Assembly (NCBI GenBank): GCA_905221605.1
Contig: CAJNDS010001429.1
Location: forward strand, 1-19,129
Direction of reading: 5' to 3'
Origin: Symbiodinium natans
Lineage: Eukaryota > Sar > Dinophyceae > Suessiales > Symbiodiniaceae
DNA length: 19,129 nt
A program made the position numbers and the translations under genes. This document shows, one piece after another, positions 9,007 to 18,146 of this stretch (positions are counted from its first letter, which is position 1; every line of letters starts with the position of its first letter). The notes under the pieces are model-generated. The model was not told the origin of the DNA and did not search any database. It was given only the letters and a program-made list of their open reading frames with translations.

Positions 9007-9690
9007 CATAATAGATAATCTATTCTTTGATAATTATACCCAACATATTTCTTGACGCATTGCCGGCAATCGTGAAACCATTTCGTTCTTCATTTGTCAA
9101 AGAAATTGCCGATTTACATCGTGGATGCTCATGAAGCTTAATTCAAGGTGGTTGTGGAATTTTCAAGTTTTGAAAATTCTATGATCATTTGCCTCTTGAT
9201 TATCCTTGTGTTTTCTAGAATCCGATATTTCTTCTAGTATATCATTAATGAGAATATAAATCTTCTCTCGCTTTTCGATTTAATTTTTAATTTCTATGCA
9301 TGCTTAAATTAGTATTTTGAAAATAGAAATGTCTTGCGTCATTATATCGGAGGTCCAAGCTAGAAATAGAAAGAATTAGAATTGACCCGTTGCTTCCAGC
9401 AGCGGTGTTTAAAGAAAAACAGGAGCTCGATAGTGCTCATGCAACCACGCCCTAAGCTCATCAAATCGTGAAATTTGAAACGCCGCGCATGAGCAAGGAA
9501 GAAATATGAAGCAGACACTTTTTGCGTAGCGCAAGCAAAGCTAATAATGAGACAGGCTGCAATGACTACCACCACGACGCCATGATTTTGAAAATTACAA
9601 ATCAAAAAATGCATGTAAAGAGTGTGATAAGTGTATCGCATGGCGCCCAAGGCCGCCGGCCCAAGGCTGCCCCCCAAACACATTCATCGG
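9007..9690. repeat. Long dispersed repeat, right part, copy 2
   Basis: It aligns with 430-1140. The shared blocks include tgataattat, ggcaatcgtgaaa, tcatgaagctta, tgcttccagcagcgg, cgccgcgcatgagcaa and tggcgcccaaggccgccg. It lacks the (TA)n run of the other two copies and has a short aatgcatgtaaagagtg instead. Similarity stops near 9690 (aaacacattcat), the same place as copy 1 (1140), so this is probably the true right end of the repeat. Confidence 0.85.
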
Positions 9691-10139
9691 ATAATCTGAA
9701 ATAGCCCAGGACAACTTCTGAATCCGCTCGACCGATCTTTTCGTAATCTTTCTGGCACTAAAGGCGGCCAACACGCAATTTTTCTGGCACCAATAGCTAA
9801 CGTCGAACCATGGCGCTCATGGCGGCTGCTCCGGATGTAGCTAGATATTGAAGCCATCTTTGTCCATTAACAAGATTCAACGCCCAAGATTCTTGTTCAT
9901 AAGGACCTCGAAGAAGGCGTAATTCATCTGACAAACAAATAAGGTTCAAGTACAACAACAGGCAACTAAATTATGAAATTCGGAAGACTTCCTGAAGAAA
10001 CGACCAAGTCTCTATATTCTCAGAAAATCTTGAGTGCCAGGTCTAGGGTCGGAGGCAATTCTACAATCAGAAGATGAACATTCTTATTTTTCTAGACATC
10101 TTTCACCATTCATCATTCAAATAGATAGAAAATGAAGGC
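9691..10139. other. Non-coding stretch downstream of the Helitron stop
   Basis: No gene, RNA or clear repeat was recognised. It lies downstream, on the minus strand, of the Helitron helicase stop codon, so the 3' end of the Helitron (typically a small hairpin followed by CTRR) should lie here or further left. I could not pick out a convincing terminal hairpin by eye. Confidence 0.4.
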
Positions 10140-10507
10140 TCAAAATAACAGTACTTCTCGACAAATAACATTCTGCGTAAACACTTGTCCGTGGCAACGC
10201 CCTTGCCCAGAACAATTGTCAGCTAACACACGAATATGAACAATTCCTCCCATACATAAGAGTGCCACCATTGGCCATGAGCAAACACCGGTAGCGGCAG
10301 GTAAAGCTCGCATCCTGAGAACCGAGTGAACGAAAAATAAGGATGATCTGCATAACGACAATATTGACAATTAAGAAATGGATATAAGAACGATTGTCCT
10401 TGAGCCTTATTGGATCTAATAGCCCAAACCAGCCGGACGAGAAATTGTCGCCGAATAATCTTGCTACCGCCGGGCTTTGGTGTCTTGTATGGGGCTTGGA
10501 ATATTAC
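10140..10507 (-). pseudogene. Helitron Pif1-like helicase, C-terminal block
   Basis: On the minus strand it reads IIRRQFLVRLVWAIRSNKAQ then GQS (SNKAQGQS near 10391-10414), which is the family pattern RRQFPVRLAFAMTINKSQGQ of the last SF1 helicase motif. Then come GCELYLPLPVFAHGQ (about 10271-10315; family LYLP.PVFSHGQ) and, after a frameshift directly following HGQ, VALLCM (family YVALSR), HIRVLADN and TQNVICREVLLF with its stop at 10140. The final block corresponds to the usual RNVVYREVL end, so the C-terminus is complete. About 70 bases between GQS and GCELYLP have no counterpart in the family and look like a small insertion. Homology to 13849-15400 is broken at about 10507 by retroelement copy B. 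Confidence 0.85.
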
Positions 10508-10897
10508 TTGTGTCATGTGGAGAGAAAGCTACGACCGGTTTGTAGAAGGAGGGAACGACGCAGGGATCGTCGTCGTATGAGTAGGCTTTGTGGGGTTTTC
10601 TTCATAGTCTTGGTATTTGTCTACGGTGTTTGTCTTGGACGGAAAGTTCTTTGGTTGTGGGATAAAAGACGATGGCATCAGCGGGATAGGAAAGGCAAGA
10701 TTCATCTTTCGTATGGCGGAATTTGGGTCCAACCCCATCATTTATTCTATCTGCACCACTTGCGCTCGTGTTCCTCTTCTGCTTGGGGAATGATCTTGTG
10801 TGAACATTCGACCTAATAACCCCGTGTCGTCGTAGAGGGAGGTGGCAATGAGACTGCTGGTAAACAGCGCGCGCGTAGAGCGTAGACGGAGCTTCTC
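10508..10897 (+). other. 5' region of copy B, function not recognised
   Basis: The 140-codon frame 10394-10816 begins inside Helitron sequence, so it is not a natural gene. In copy B this stretch would be the 5' leader or an N-terminal region. I see no zinc finger, PHD or nuclease motif. The first family-like block (RSLLSRWRIGERRGLWDEAV) appears only after about 10955. Confidence 0.4.
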
Positions 10898-12541
10898 ATG
10901 TTTCCTAAGACCGTGTGCGGGCAGAATAAGCAAGGTCAACGTCGTGACCAAGCCGTTGCGTTTATTCGAAGCTTGCTTTCTCGCTGGAGGATTGGGGAAC
11001 GGCGGGGATTGTGGGATGAAGCAGTCATGGCAGTGCGCAAACGCGGACCGGGCCGATCGCAAGACAACACTTCGGAGCGGAGGGAAGCGGATGTGTGTCG
11101 TTTAGTGTCCCTTGGTTGTCCCGGACAAGCTGCTAAATGCTCGGCATCCCCTGGACTGGCGGAGTATAATGAAGTCGTCAAACACAAGCTTCTGGCCAAA
11201 TTTCCCCCAAATCCTAATGTTGCTTTGCCTCACTTAGTGCAAGCGTAACCGCTTGCTCCCGAAATTCCTTTGGATGTGGTGTTCAAGTCGTTGCGATCTT
11301 TCCCAATAGGATCTGGACCGGGTCCTGATGGTCTGAGAGCGGATTTCTTAAAGGGAATCATAGGACAGTCGTTGGATTCGGAAGTTCTGCATGTTCTGCG
11401 TCAGTTCCTTCAAATATTCGTGGATGCGGAGGTTCCGGATACGTTGCAACCATGGTTGGCAGGAGGGAGTCTTGTCCCGTGGCGCTGGACCGCGATGCTC
11501 GCCCAATAATAATGGGACAAATATTTCGCAAGCTGGCCTTTAAGTGCACGTTTCGTTTGGACGCTGAAGGCATTAAGATGCGATTACTTCCTCATCAACT
11601 GGCGGTGGCGGTGGCAGGGGGTGCTGAGACCTTCATTCATTCGGCCAGGGATTGGATTGTTTAGAACAAACGGGGGGAAGATAAGATTCTCTTGCAAAAG
11701 GACATCAATAATTCATTCAACACTATTCTTCCTTCAATCTTTTTGGAAGAGTGTAGACAGTATGCGCCCGCTTCCTCTCGTCTTGCTACATGGTGCTACG
11801 GGTCGGCTTCCCACCTGGTTTACGAAGGGTCCATGTATGCTAGTACTAGAGGACAACAGGGATGTCCGATGATGATGGCTTTATCTTATCTGGCACGTAA
11901 ACGACATGCAGAGGAAGCAACGGCAGACACCGGAATCAATTTCCCGTTCCCAGCCGGAATATGCCGATGACGGCTTCTGTCGGGGAAGGGCGCAAGATGT
12001 CCTTCGGTACTTTCGAGGAGAGATTCGATTGGGGGAAAAGTTCGGTCTGAAGTATGACCTCTCCCAATGTACGGTTTATCTGTTATCAGGATATGGTTTC
12101 AGGGGGGATATTTCAGGATTCCAGGAGCTCGGGGTTCAGATACGGACGGGGTGCGATGTGCAGATATTGAAAATTCCCGTGTCGGGGCAATAGACGTTCA
12201 TGCAGGAAATCTGTGAAGCCAGGCAGGAGCATCTCCTTTAGGGTTTTGGAGGGATTGCGCAGATCAAACATATGGCTTTTCATCTCCTTCAACAATGTAT
12301 GGGATTCTGCCAACTGCAGTATCTTGCGAGAACGTCCCCCCGTCAATTTTTGGGCCCATTGTTCGAATGGTATGAACAACGATATCGCTAGGCTTTCGAA
12401 GCGATTGTAAGGCGTACACTCCCTGATCATTCATGGCGGCAGACGACACTACCTCCTAATTTGGGAGGTTTAGGACTTATGATGGAGAGTATCCCTATTT
12501 CGGATTCTATTTGCTATCGTTCCGACATTTTTACTTGGTGA
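10898..12541 (+). pseudogene. Reverse transcriptase domain of copy B (broken)
   Basis: The N-terminal block (LLSRWRIGERRGLWDEAV, about 10980) is followed, past a stop at 11246, by SFPIGSGPGPDGLRADFLK (GPGPDG at 11315-11332) and WLAGGSLV. A frameshift near 11475 leads to ALDRDARPIIMGQIFRKLA, then LLPHQLAVAVAGGAE and a stop at 11662. The palm follows: QKDINNSFN (aspartate at 11701), GQQGCP (11851-11868) and, after another frameshift near 11890-11950, EYADDG (YADD at 11960-11971). The thumb region has KHMAFHLLQQCMGFCQLQYL and NLGGLGL (12458-12478), with stops at 12191, 12239, 12389 and 12539. These are standard RT blocks in the right order. The catalytic residues are present, but the gene is plainly dead. 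Confidence 0.9.
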
Positions 12542-13585
12542 CTTCTAGGTTCGTGCAGGATATACGTGAAACCCTTGTCCCTGCGCGTCCACATCATTCG
12601 TTATTGGGATGGACGGTGGCTACTCAGAGATTGGAAGCCTTATTCCCGATGTGGCGGGTTGACTTTCAGAATTCCCAGGTTCAGCTTCGGCAAAAAGATC
12701 TCATGTCCCAGGCCGAAGATATGTCTCATCGCGATTTCGAGGGATTGCTTCCACCCCAAGAGCAATTGCGGCTTCGATGCTTCACGGGATGTTGGGTTGA
12801 CGGCTGGGTCCGATGTATCCCAAGTCTAGCTTTCGTCAATTATCTTTCCAATGTTACATTCTCAGATTCGATATCCATGCGACTTGGATTGCTATTGTTT
12901 GATACTGACGAAACATGTCTACAATATCCTCAAATTTCGGATCAATACGGCCATCATAATTTGATGTATATCATGATTGGCAAAATGGGATTGCACAATT
13001 GCATCCATGACGAGGTATATCGTCTTTTATCAAGAGATTTGGGATTGAAATTTGAACCATTGGGGTTGTTATCTGACGAACCGGATAGGAGGCCAACCGA
13101 CTTTCTGACTATCCCCTCTACTCTTTGTTGACAATCATCATGGAATTTTCTCCCACGGATAACGATTGACTTTGCGATCGTCTCGCCTTTTCGGGCCGCT
13201 TAGGGACGCTCGGCCATTGAGGATCATGCTGCCCTAAACGACGTAACCAGGGCCCTCAAGTTAAGTGTCATGAACAGGGGATCGGATTCGAGCCAATCAT
13301 TTTTGACCATGCGGGGGGTTTGAATCAGGAAGGTGCTCGATTAGGGGAATCTCTATATAAGGCGATTGATGGTCCTAATAGACGTCCCGCAGGCCGAATC
13401 CGACACTTGCTACAGGAGAAGATTTCTATCGCTCTCCAACGTTATATCCATCATTGTTTGTCACGGAGGCGTGCGGGATGCTAAGGCCATATCGATTCTG
13501 GGCCTCTCGGATTCGTGTTCGATTAATTCCCACGCAGACGCGATATCTATTCTGATCAGGACATCCCCCCAGCGCAGGTGAGCTA
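12511..13585 (+). pseudogene. C-terminal endonuclease-like domain of copy B (broken)
   Basis: The frame continues from the RT after a frameshift near 12520-12540. It holds ATQRLEALFPMWRVDF, then LPPQEQLRLRCFTGCW, then SNVTFSDSISMRLGL, and then a Cys/His block with DQYGHHN (12940-12960) and CIHDEVY (13000-13020), followed by GLLSDEPDRRPTDFL (RPTD near 13090-13101). A stop at 13129 interrupts before PRITIDFAIVSPF (13153-13191). After a shift, GIGFEPIIFDHAGG (about 13278-13320) and EKISIALQRYIHHCLSRRRA (about 13419-13478) follow. In R2-type elements a CCHC motif is followed by RHN...PD...D of a PD-(D/E)XK-like nuclease. The pattern here is consistent with that, but several key residues (for example RHN, here NCIHD) are altered. 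The assignment is inference. Confidence 0.8.
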
Positions 13586-13848
13586 TGATGATTGATGGCA
13601 GCTGTGAGTGCTTGGGGCCTTAATGATTTAGAAATTCATTTCTCCCTTGGGAGCAGAAGTCTCTTGAATTGATGATTTTAGTTTTGCGATTGGTTTTCGC
13701 CTTTCTGGGATATCCTATATAATTGGGGGCGATGATTGGTTTTTAAGCACGACGGGACATTTTGGAGATCACGAATTTTTCGTTATCTTTTGTTTTGCTT
13801 TAGATTGATTCCTGGATTGGTATTTTTGGGAGTAGAAGCCTCCCTCCC
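13586..13848 (+). mobile_element. 3' untranslated region of copy B
   Basis: It is non-coding and aligns with 6230-6480 of copy A (gggagcagaag, cctttctgggatatcc, aattgggggcga, ggtttttaagcac, gattcctgg, gcctccc). Shared sequence stops at about 13848, where minus-strand Helitron homology begins. It has no poly(A) or microsatellite tail. Confidence 0.72.
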
Positions 13849-15400
13849 CGGTAATATAAATATACTTATCTTTTCCTACGCCCGTGAGCACCAATACATC
13901 TAAGGCTCGAAGAGACATGACTATCCCTAAATATCTAATACCATTATAGAGTCCATACCTCATATAGAGCGGAACATCATGATCAAGATACCAAAATATC
14001 CATACATAATAATAAATTAGAGAATGAATCGGGCCCGGGACGAAATATTAGAAGTATTCAATTAAAAAAGATGCCAAAATCCCGCAAGAAAACTTATTTA
14101 TTTCCTCTAATTCTACGATTGTATCATCAAGAAATTTTGAAAAGATAGATTCATTAAACTACCCCATCCATCATTTCCAAGTGTAAGAAAAAATCGCGAA
14201 GCCAAGCGCCGAATATTATCCTCGTCTACTAATAACCGGCAAGCTCATTATAGAGAGCAACGCAATAGAGCAAGATCCGACATTTATATCAATTAAATAT
14301 CGTGAATCTCCAATAGAACAATATGGTCAATATCGACCGATGCTTACAAGAAATAAGGTCAATTCCATAATGGAAAACATTTATCGAAAATCGTCTCCCA
14401 ACAGCTCCGAACGACTCAGTATACTCTAGTAAAGCAGAATCTACCCATGGGCAATAGTCACTGTAACCGACCAGAATATTTCTCGTGGTAAGGAGATAGA
14501 GAAGCCAAAACTCGTGCGACACGTACGACCGCCCGGAAGCAATGTAGTAGCCAAGCCAGACCAAACACAAATTGCCCGAATCTCCCAATACCATTGAACG
14601 TAATGCAAAAGAAATTTCAAAGATTTATCGGAGCCGCCAAAATCATCCACGAAGAAAAAATAGCGTCTCGATTGTCGAAGACACGCGCCAACTCCAGCTA
14701 CGTGTGCAACCGGGCGGGATAATCATGCATGAGCGCCGCCGCACGAATGGCTTCGCTTCTTCGTGCCCAGGGTGATAGTTTCGTTCGGCGCGCAACTCGC
14801 ACGTTCAGTGAACAGTCGCATTAAAAGCTCGGGGTAGCAGTAACCCATAATCGGCGACAGTCCCCCACTCCTCGCCAAGCATTCTTAACTTACACACGCT
14901 TCAAAGCGAGTTGTTCGGCTACAACGTCGGCATACCAGACACGAGAGTCTTCCCAGAGTTCGGGCGCAAATGTATCCCATAAGTAAGGGGAGTCGGCAAC
15001 CTCGCAACAAATCAGAATCATCGTTAGGAAGTGTCGGGCTCGCGCGGCCGTTGCCACAGCGAGCGCGTCGCGCAGCACAGCATGATAGTGTTCCGAGTCG
15101 CACAGGGCCCTCCACTGTCCGCAAATGTTCGCATCCGCAGGTTCCCGGCTGCGCGAGGTTGCGCGAGTAGAAGCAAGAAAAGGTAGTACCGCTCGCCTTC
15201 TGTTGGGGCCACATTCGCTAGTCGCCCGATCACTTTACAGCCAGCAATGTGGCTTCGTTTTTTCCATGCCCTCGCAGAGCGGTCCCAAACGCACTTGCTG
15301 GGAATGTCGTGGTAATACGTGGTAAGTATGCCAAGCTCATCGGACCAAGAGACGTTCTTATTCAACTCAAACCACGCAGTAAGTGTACTACGGGGCACCT
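13849..15400 (-). pseudogene. Helitron Pif1-like helicase, N-terminal and core block (broken)
   Basis: From high to low coordinates on the minus strand it reads TLTAWFELNKN (about 15383), YYHDIPSKCVWD, VIGRLANVAPTEGERYYLFL (about 15170-15225), CEHLRTVEG (15133), LRHFL-like TILICCEVADSPYLW and FAPELWED (about 14925-14990), DYGLLLPRA (about 14840), ARVFDNRDAIF, then the Walker A region FFVDDFGGSDKS (GGSDKS at 14621-14638) and LATTLLPGGRT, then LGDDFR (14384-14401, equivalent to GGDFRQ) and finally GLYNGIRYL and VLTG...KYIYI (13862-13954). This is the normal Helitron helicase order. The Walker A has lost its consensus (family GPGGTGKT), and there are at least five frameshifts or stops. The lower part is strongly AT-shifted (13980-14350). 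The protein continues at 10140-10507 beyond copy B. Confidence 0.85.
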
Positions 15401-15480
15401 CAACAAAGCCAGACAACACCGCAAATACCGTTTTTCGCGCGTTTCGACACACACCTCCGGGGCACTGCCGCGCCTCCACG

Positions 15481-15780
15481 GTGAGCATCATTGACACCCA
15501 AGGCGTCAGCCGACGCCCGCGAGACGCACCCACGGGCGCGATGAGCCCTTCATTTCTCCAGGGCGGCTCCGGAGCCTCGCTGATGCTCATGAGGACCTCG
15601 CTGATGCTCACGATGCTCGCTTGGGGGGGGCGTCGGAGGGGCCGAAAACGTGGCAAATACCGTGATTTTTTGCGTGTTGCGCGAAAAACTGTTCAAAAAC
15701 TCCTCGCTATGGCTGAAAAACACACCCAACCTCGGAGCAAACGTGTTTTTTCTCGGGAAATCCTTGGTTTTTGGGGTTTC
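15481..15780. other. GC-rich stretch, no gene recognised
   Basis: A 210-codon minus frame (15024-15656) and a 260-codon plus frame (15319-16101) cross here, but only the minus frame below about 15400 shows homology (Helitron). The rest contains small repeats such as ctcgctgatgctca twice (15577, 15598) and two gcaaataccgt blocks (15421, 15652) each followed by a tttttcgcg/tttttgcg run. Nothing supports a separate gene. Confidence 0.45.
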
Positions 15781-16020
15781 TCATCTTTCCCCCTCCCCCC
15801 CTCTGCCCCCAAACCCTTCTCTTGCCCCCCCCCCCCACCCTTCTCTGCCCCCCGCCCACCCCTCGGCCCCCACCCCCAAGCCGATGATGCCAATGATAAT
15901 GTTTCGCGCGCGCGCCCGCGCGCACACGCGCCGAGCGCACCCACGCGCCTCCGACGCGCGCGGCGCGGCCTGCAACCGCGCGCACACGCGCCCGCGCGAA
16001 CACGCGCCCGCGCGCACGCG
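15780..16020. repeat. C-rich tract followed by alternating CG-rich DNA
   Basis: Positions 15785-15885 are almost entirely C and T on the plus strand. Positions 15905-16020 are a dense run of cgcgcgc, gcgcacacgcg and cgcgcccgcg, mostly alternating pyrimidine and purine, a pattern prone to left-handed DNA. The open frames here encode RARARAHAPS-like low-complexity peptides and are not called. Confidence 0.8.
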
Positions 16021-16140
16021 AAGAAAGATGAAGACAAAGAAGAAGAACAGAAGCAAAAAAGAAAGAATAAGAAAAATACTAAAAAGAAGAAAAAAGAATG
16101 AACAGGAAGCAGAAGAGAAGAAAGAACAGGGAAGGCGACA
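16018..16140. repeat. Polypurine tract
   Basis: Roughly 120 bases are almost only A and G on the plus strand (aagaaagatgaagacaaaga and similar), directly after the CG-alternating run. The resulting peptide is a K/E/R-rich artefact. It could form triplex DNA, but no function is shown. Confidence 0.8.
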
Positions 16141-16186
16141 GCCGAAACACAAATAAATACCACCACATTAAATATATATATACTAA

Positions 16187-16290
16187 ATATATCCTCTGCG
16201 CGTGCGCGTGTGCGCGCCCAGCGCGCACACGCGCCCGCGCGCACGCGCGCCCGCGCGCCCGCGCGCAGAGGATTATATATATATATATAT
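16187..16290. repeat. Imperfect palindrome of CG-alternating DNA with AT-rich flanks
   Basis: The arms cctctgcgcg (16193-16202) and cgcgcagagg (16262-16271) are perfect reverse complements, and similarity continues inward through alternating gcgcgtgcgcg and cgcgcccgcgcg. Outside the arms lie aaatatat and a (TA/AT)n run (16273-16290). The layout is a hairpin of about 80 bases between AT runs. It could be a small inverted-repeat element or an expansion of a Z-DNA-prone repeat. Confidence 0.75.
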
Positions 16291-16299
16291 GCTACCCCC

Positions 16300-16467
16300 C
16301 TCCCGTAGCGCCTAGGTTTTACTAAAAAAGAGTGCTTTTTCGTAGGGTTTACTAAAAAGCGTGTTGTTTCGAATCGCATGAACGGAATGGAGGATACTGC
16401 CCAACACATAGGCGACAGACGCAGCAAGCAGTGCAACACAGCGTGCGACGGAATCATGTTACACGTG
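16300..16467. other. Short unique stretch with a duplicated gggtttactaaaaa motif
   Basis: aggttttactaaaaa (16313) and agggtttactaaaaa (16343) occur 30 bases apart, each followed by a short agagtgc/agcgtgt block. The rest of this stretch is unique, and no gene was seen. Confidence 0.5.
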
Positions 16468-16957
16468 TTTTTGCTTCTGTGCTAGAAAAGACAGGCCTGT
16501 AATTAAACTTGTTCATACACTACATTAATTAAAACATAATGCGTAATAAGGAACCTGACCTAGTGGCTTCACCTAAGCATTCATTGAATGAGCTAAAACA
16601 TGTTCCTTCTTCTTTTCGTGAACAAGCACAGTACTTAATTTAACTAAAGTTTTTCGTTTCTGGAAAATAACATACGTACAGTCTTTCCAACAATTTGATT
16701 AGTCTTCTGAAGTTTTTGCTTCTGTGCTAGAAAAGACAGGCCTGTAATTAAACTTGTTCATACACTACATTAATTAACACATAATGCGGAATAGGGAACT
16801 TGACCTAATGGCTTCACTTAAGCATTCATTGAATGAGCTAAAACATGTTCCTTCTTCTTTTCGTGAACAAGCACAGTACTTAATTTAACTAAAGTTTTTG
16901 GTTTCTGGAAAATAATATACGTAAAGTCTTTCCAGCAGTTTGATTAGTCTTCTGAAG
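16468..16957. repeat. 245-bp tandem duplication (two copies)
   Basis: Copy one covers 16468-16712 and copy two 16713-16957. Both start tttttgcttctgtgctagaa and end tgattagtcttctgaag. They differ by roughly a dozen substitutions (for example cataatgcgtaataagg against cataatgcggaataggg), so the duplication is fairly recent. Both are AT-rich, without long open frames or known motifs. Confidence 0.93.
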
Positions 16958-17500
16958 GATTAAGTAAATAGATTGAGTTTGTAGACCAATAATTAACTAA
17001 AGGAATTCAATGAACTAAACTTACTAAGAACAGTAACTACGGCCTTTTGTTTGCTGATATAAATGTAGTCAAAATCATTTCAATTGTGGATTTAGTTTAC
17101 TTAAAGAAGAAGCAAATGAATGAAACTAATTAGTATACCCTTAACTAAACGAATTCGATAATTTAAATTAAACAAGCCACGATCCTTAACAACAATTCAA
17201 TTGGTTCAGCTTGACTAGATTAATTATTTTAAACGAATACTTTAATCGGCCTTCCCAAGAAAAGTTACATTTAGTTTCTTATTCTAAGAGGTAGATAGCA
17301 TTCAACTAACTAAATGTCTATCCTTTTTTTACTTCAACCTCAACCAGACTAAATGAATGACAGTTGTAAAGCAAATTCGATTAATTAAAGCCTACTTATC
17401 AGGAAACTTGACTTCGTCGCGTCATTGAAGCATTACATCGATTAGATAAAATGTGACTTACATCGCAGTTTTTAACAAATAGTTGAATTAGCTTTATTGC
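16958..17500. other. AT-rich stretch, no gene seen
   Basis: It is unique AT-rich DNA with frequent ttaactaaa/tagtttac/attaatta-like words, similar in flavour to the preceding duplication. No open frame of note, no RNA gene and no clear repeat was found. It ends at a short direct duplication (ctgaactgtgctct twice, 17503-17532). Confidence 0.5.
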
Positions 17501-17579
17501 TGCTGAACTGTGCTCTCTGAACTGTGCTCTCTGAACAACCAAAAACCAATTCTGGAGGCCTATACAAGGCAGGCCGTCA

Positions 17580-18146
17580 CGCAAAGATTGGTTTTTTAGG
17601 GACCGTACAGCACTTTGGGGATCTGAAGGGCTGAAAGTGCTGTACTGTCCCTACAAAAAGCAATTCCAGAAGCGGAAAACGCTGTACTGTCCCTAAAAAA
17701 TCTAAATAACCAATTCTGCTGGCCTATACAGACAGGCTCTCTGCCAAAGATTGGTCTTTTAGGGACAGCACAGCACTTTCAGCACCTCAGGCCTTCAAAG
17801 TGCCGCACTGTCCCTAAAAAACCAATCCCAGAAGCAGAAAGTGCCGTACTGTCCCTAAAAACCTAAAAAATCAATTCTGGTGGCCTATAGAGCCAGGCCC
17901 TCTTCCAAAGATTGGTTTTTTAGGGACAGTACGACACTTTCAGCACCTCAGGTTTTCAAAGTGCCGCACTGTCCCTAAAAAACCAATCCCATAAGCAGAA
18001 AGTGCCGTACTGTCCCTAAAAAACCTAAAAAACCAATTCTGGAGGCCCATACAGGTAGACCCTCACGAAAAGATTGGTTTTTTAGGGACAATACGACACT
18101 TTCAGCACTTCAGGCCTTCAGAGTGCTGTACTGTCCCTAAAAAACC
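17580..18146. repeat. ~162-bp tandem array of strong hairpins (four units)
   Basis: The word tttagggac recurs near 17598, 17761, 17922 and 18084, spaced by 163, 161 and 162 bases. Each unit has a palindrome: a ttttttagggacagtac arm continuing to gacacttt, a loop of about 17-20 bases (cagcacctcagg...), and a return arm aaagtgc...actgtccctaaaaaa, giving about 25 paired bases with few mismatches. A second return-arm-like copy (agaaagtgccgtactgtccc) follows within the unit, then accaattctgg and a ggcctatacag...caggc block. The mismatches often keep pairing or fall at the same arm positions. No open frame is conserved. Confidence 0.92.

Larger units (their letters stand above)
10508..13848 (+). 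mobile_element. Retroelement copy B (RT plus endonuclease-like), inserted in the Helitron
   Basis: This is the most complete member of the family seen four times in the window. It has a possible 5' region (10508-10860), a broken coding region (about 10898-13585) and a 3' untranslated region shared with copy A. The edges are set by where Helitron helicase homology stops and restarts. The flanks carry ggaatattac (about 10498-10507) and ggtaatataa (13850-13859), which might be a diverged target-site duplication, but the match is weak. No long terminal repeats and no integrase were seen, which fits a non-LTR-type element. Confidence 0.83.
10140..15480 (-). mobile_element. Decayed Helitron (helicase part), split by a retroelement
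   Basis: Minus-strand helicase homology is found in two blocks, 13849-15400 and 10140-10507, that together give the usual order of a Helitron Pif1-like helicase down to its C-terminus. The 3.3 kb between them is a plus-strand retroelement. The Rep endonuclease half expected upstream is not recognisable in this window, and neither transposon end was found. Helitrons move by rolling-circle replication using a Rep-helicase protein. This copy is dead: catalytic motifs are mutated and the frame is broken many times. Confidence 0.82.

Noticed and set aside
10394-10816. 140-codon plus-strand frame
   Set aside because: It begins inside the antisense Helitron C-terminus and crosses the insertion boundary, so it cannot be an ancestral gene.
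15319-16156. 260- and 168-codon plus-strand frames, basic and K/E rich at the end
   Set aside because: They run antisense to Helitron homology and through CG-alternating and polypurine low-complexity DNA; no domain is visible.
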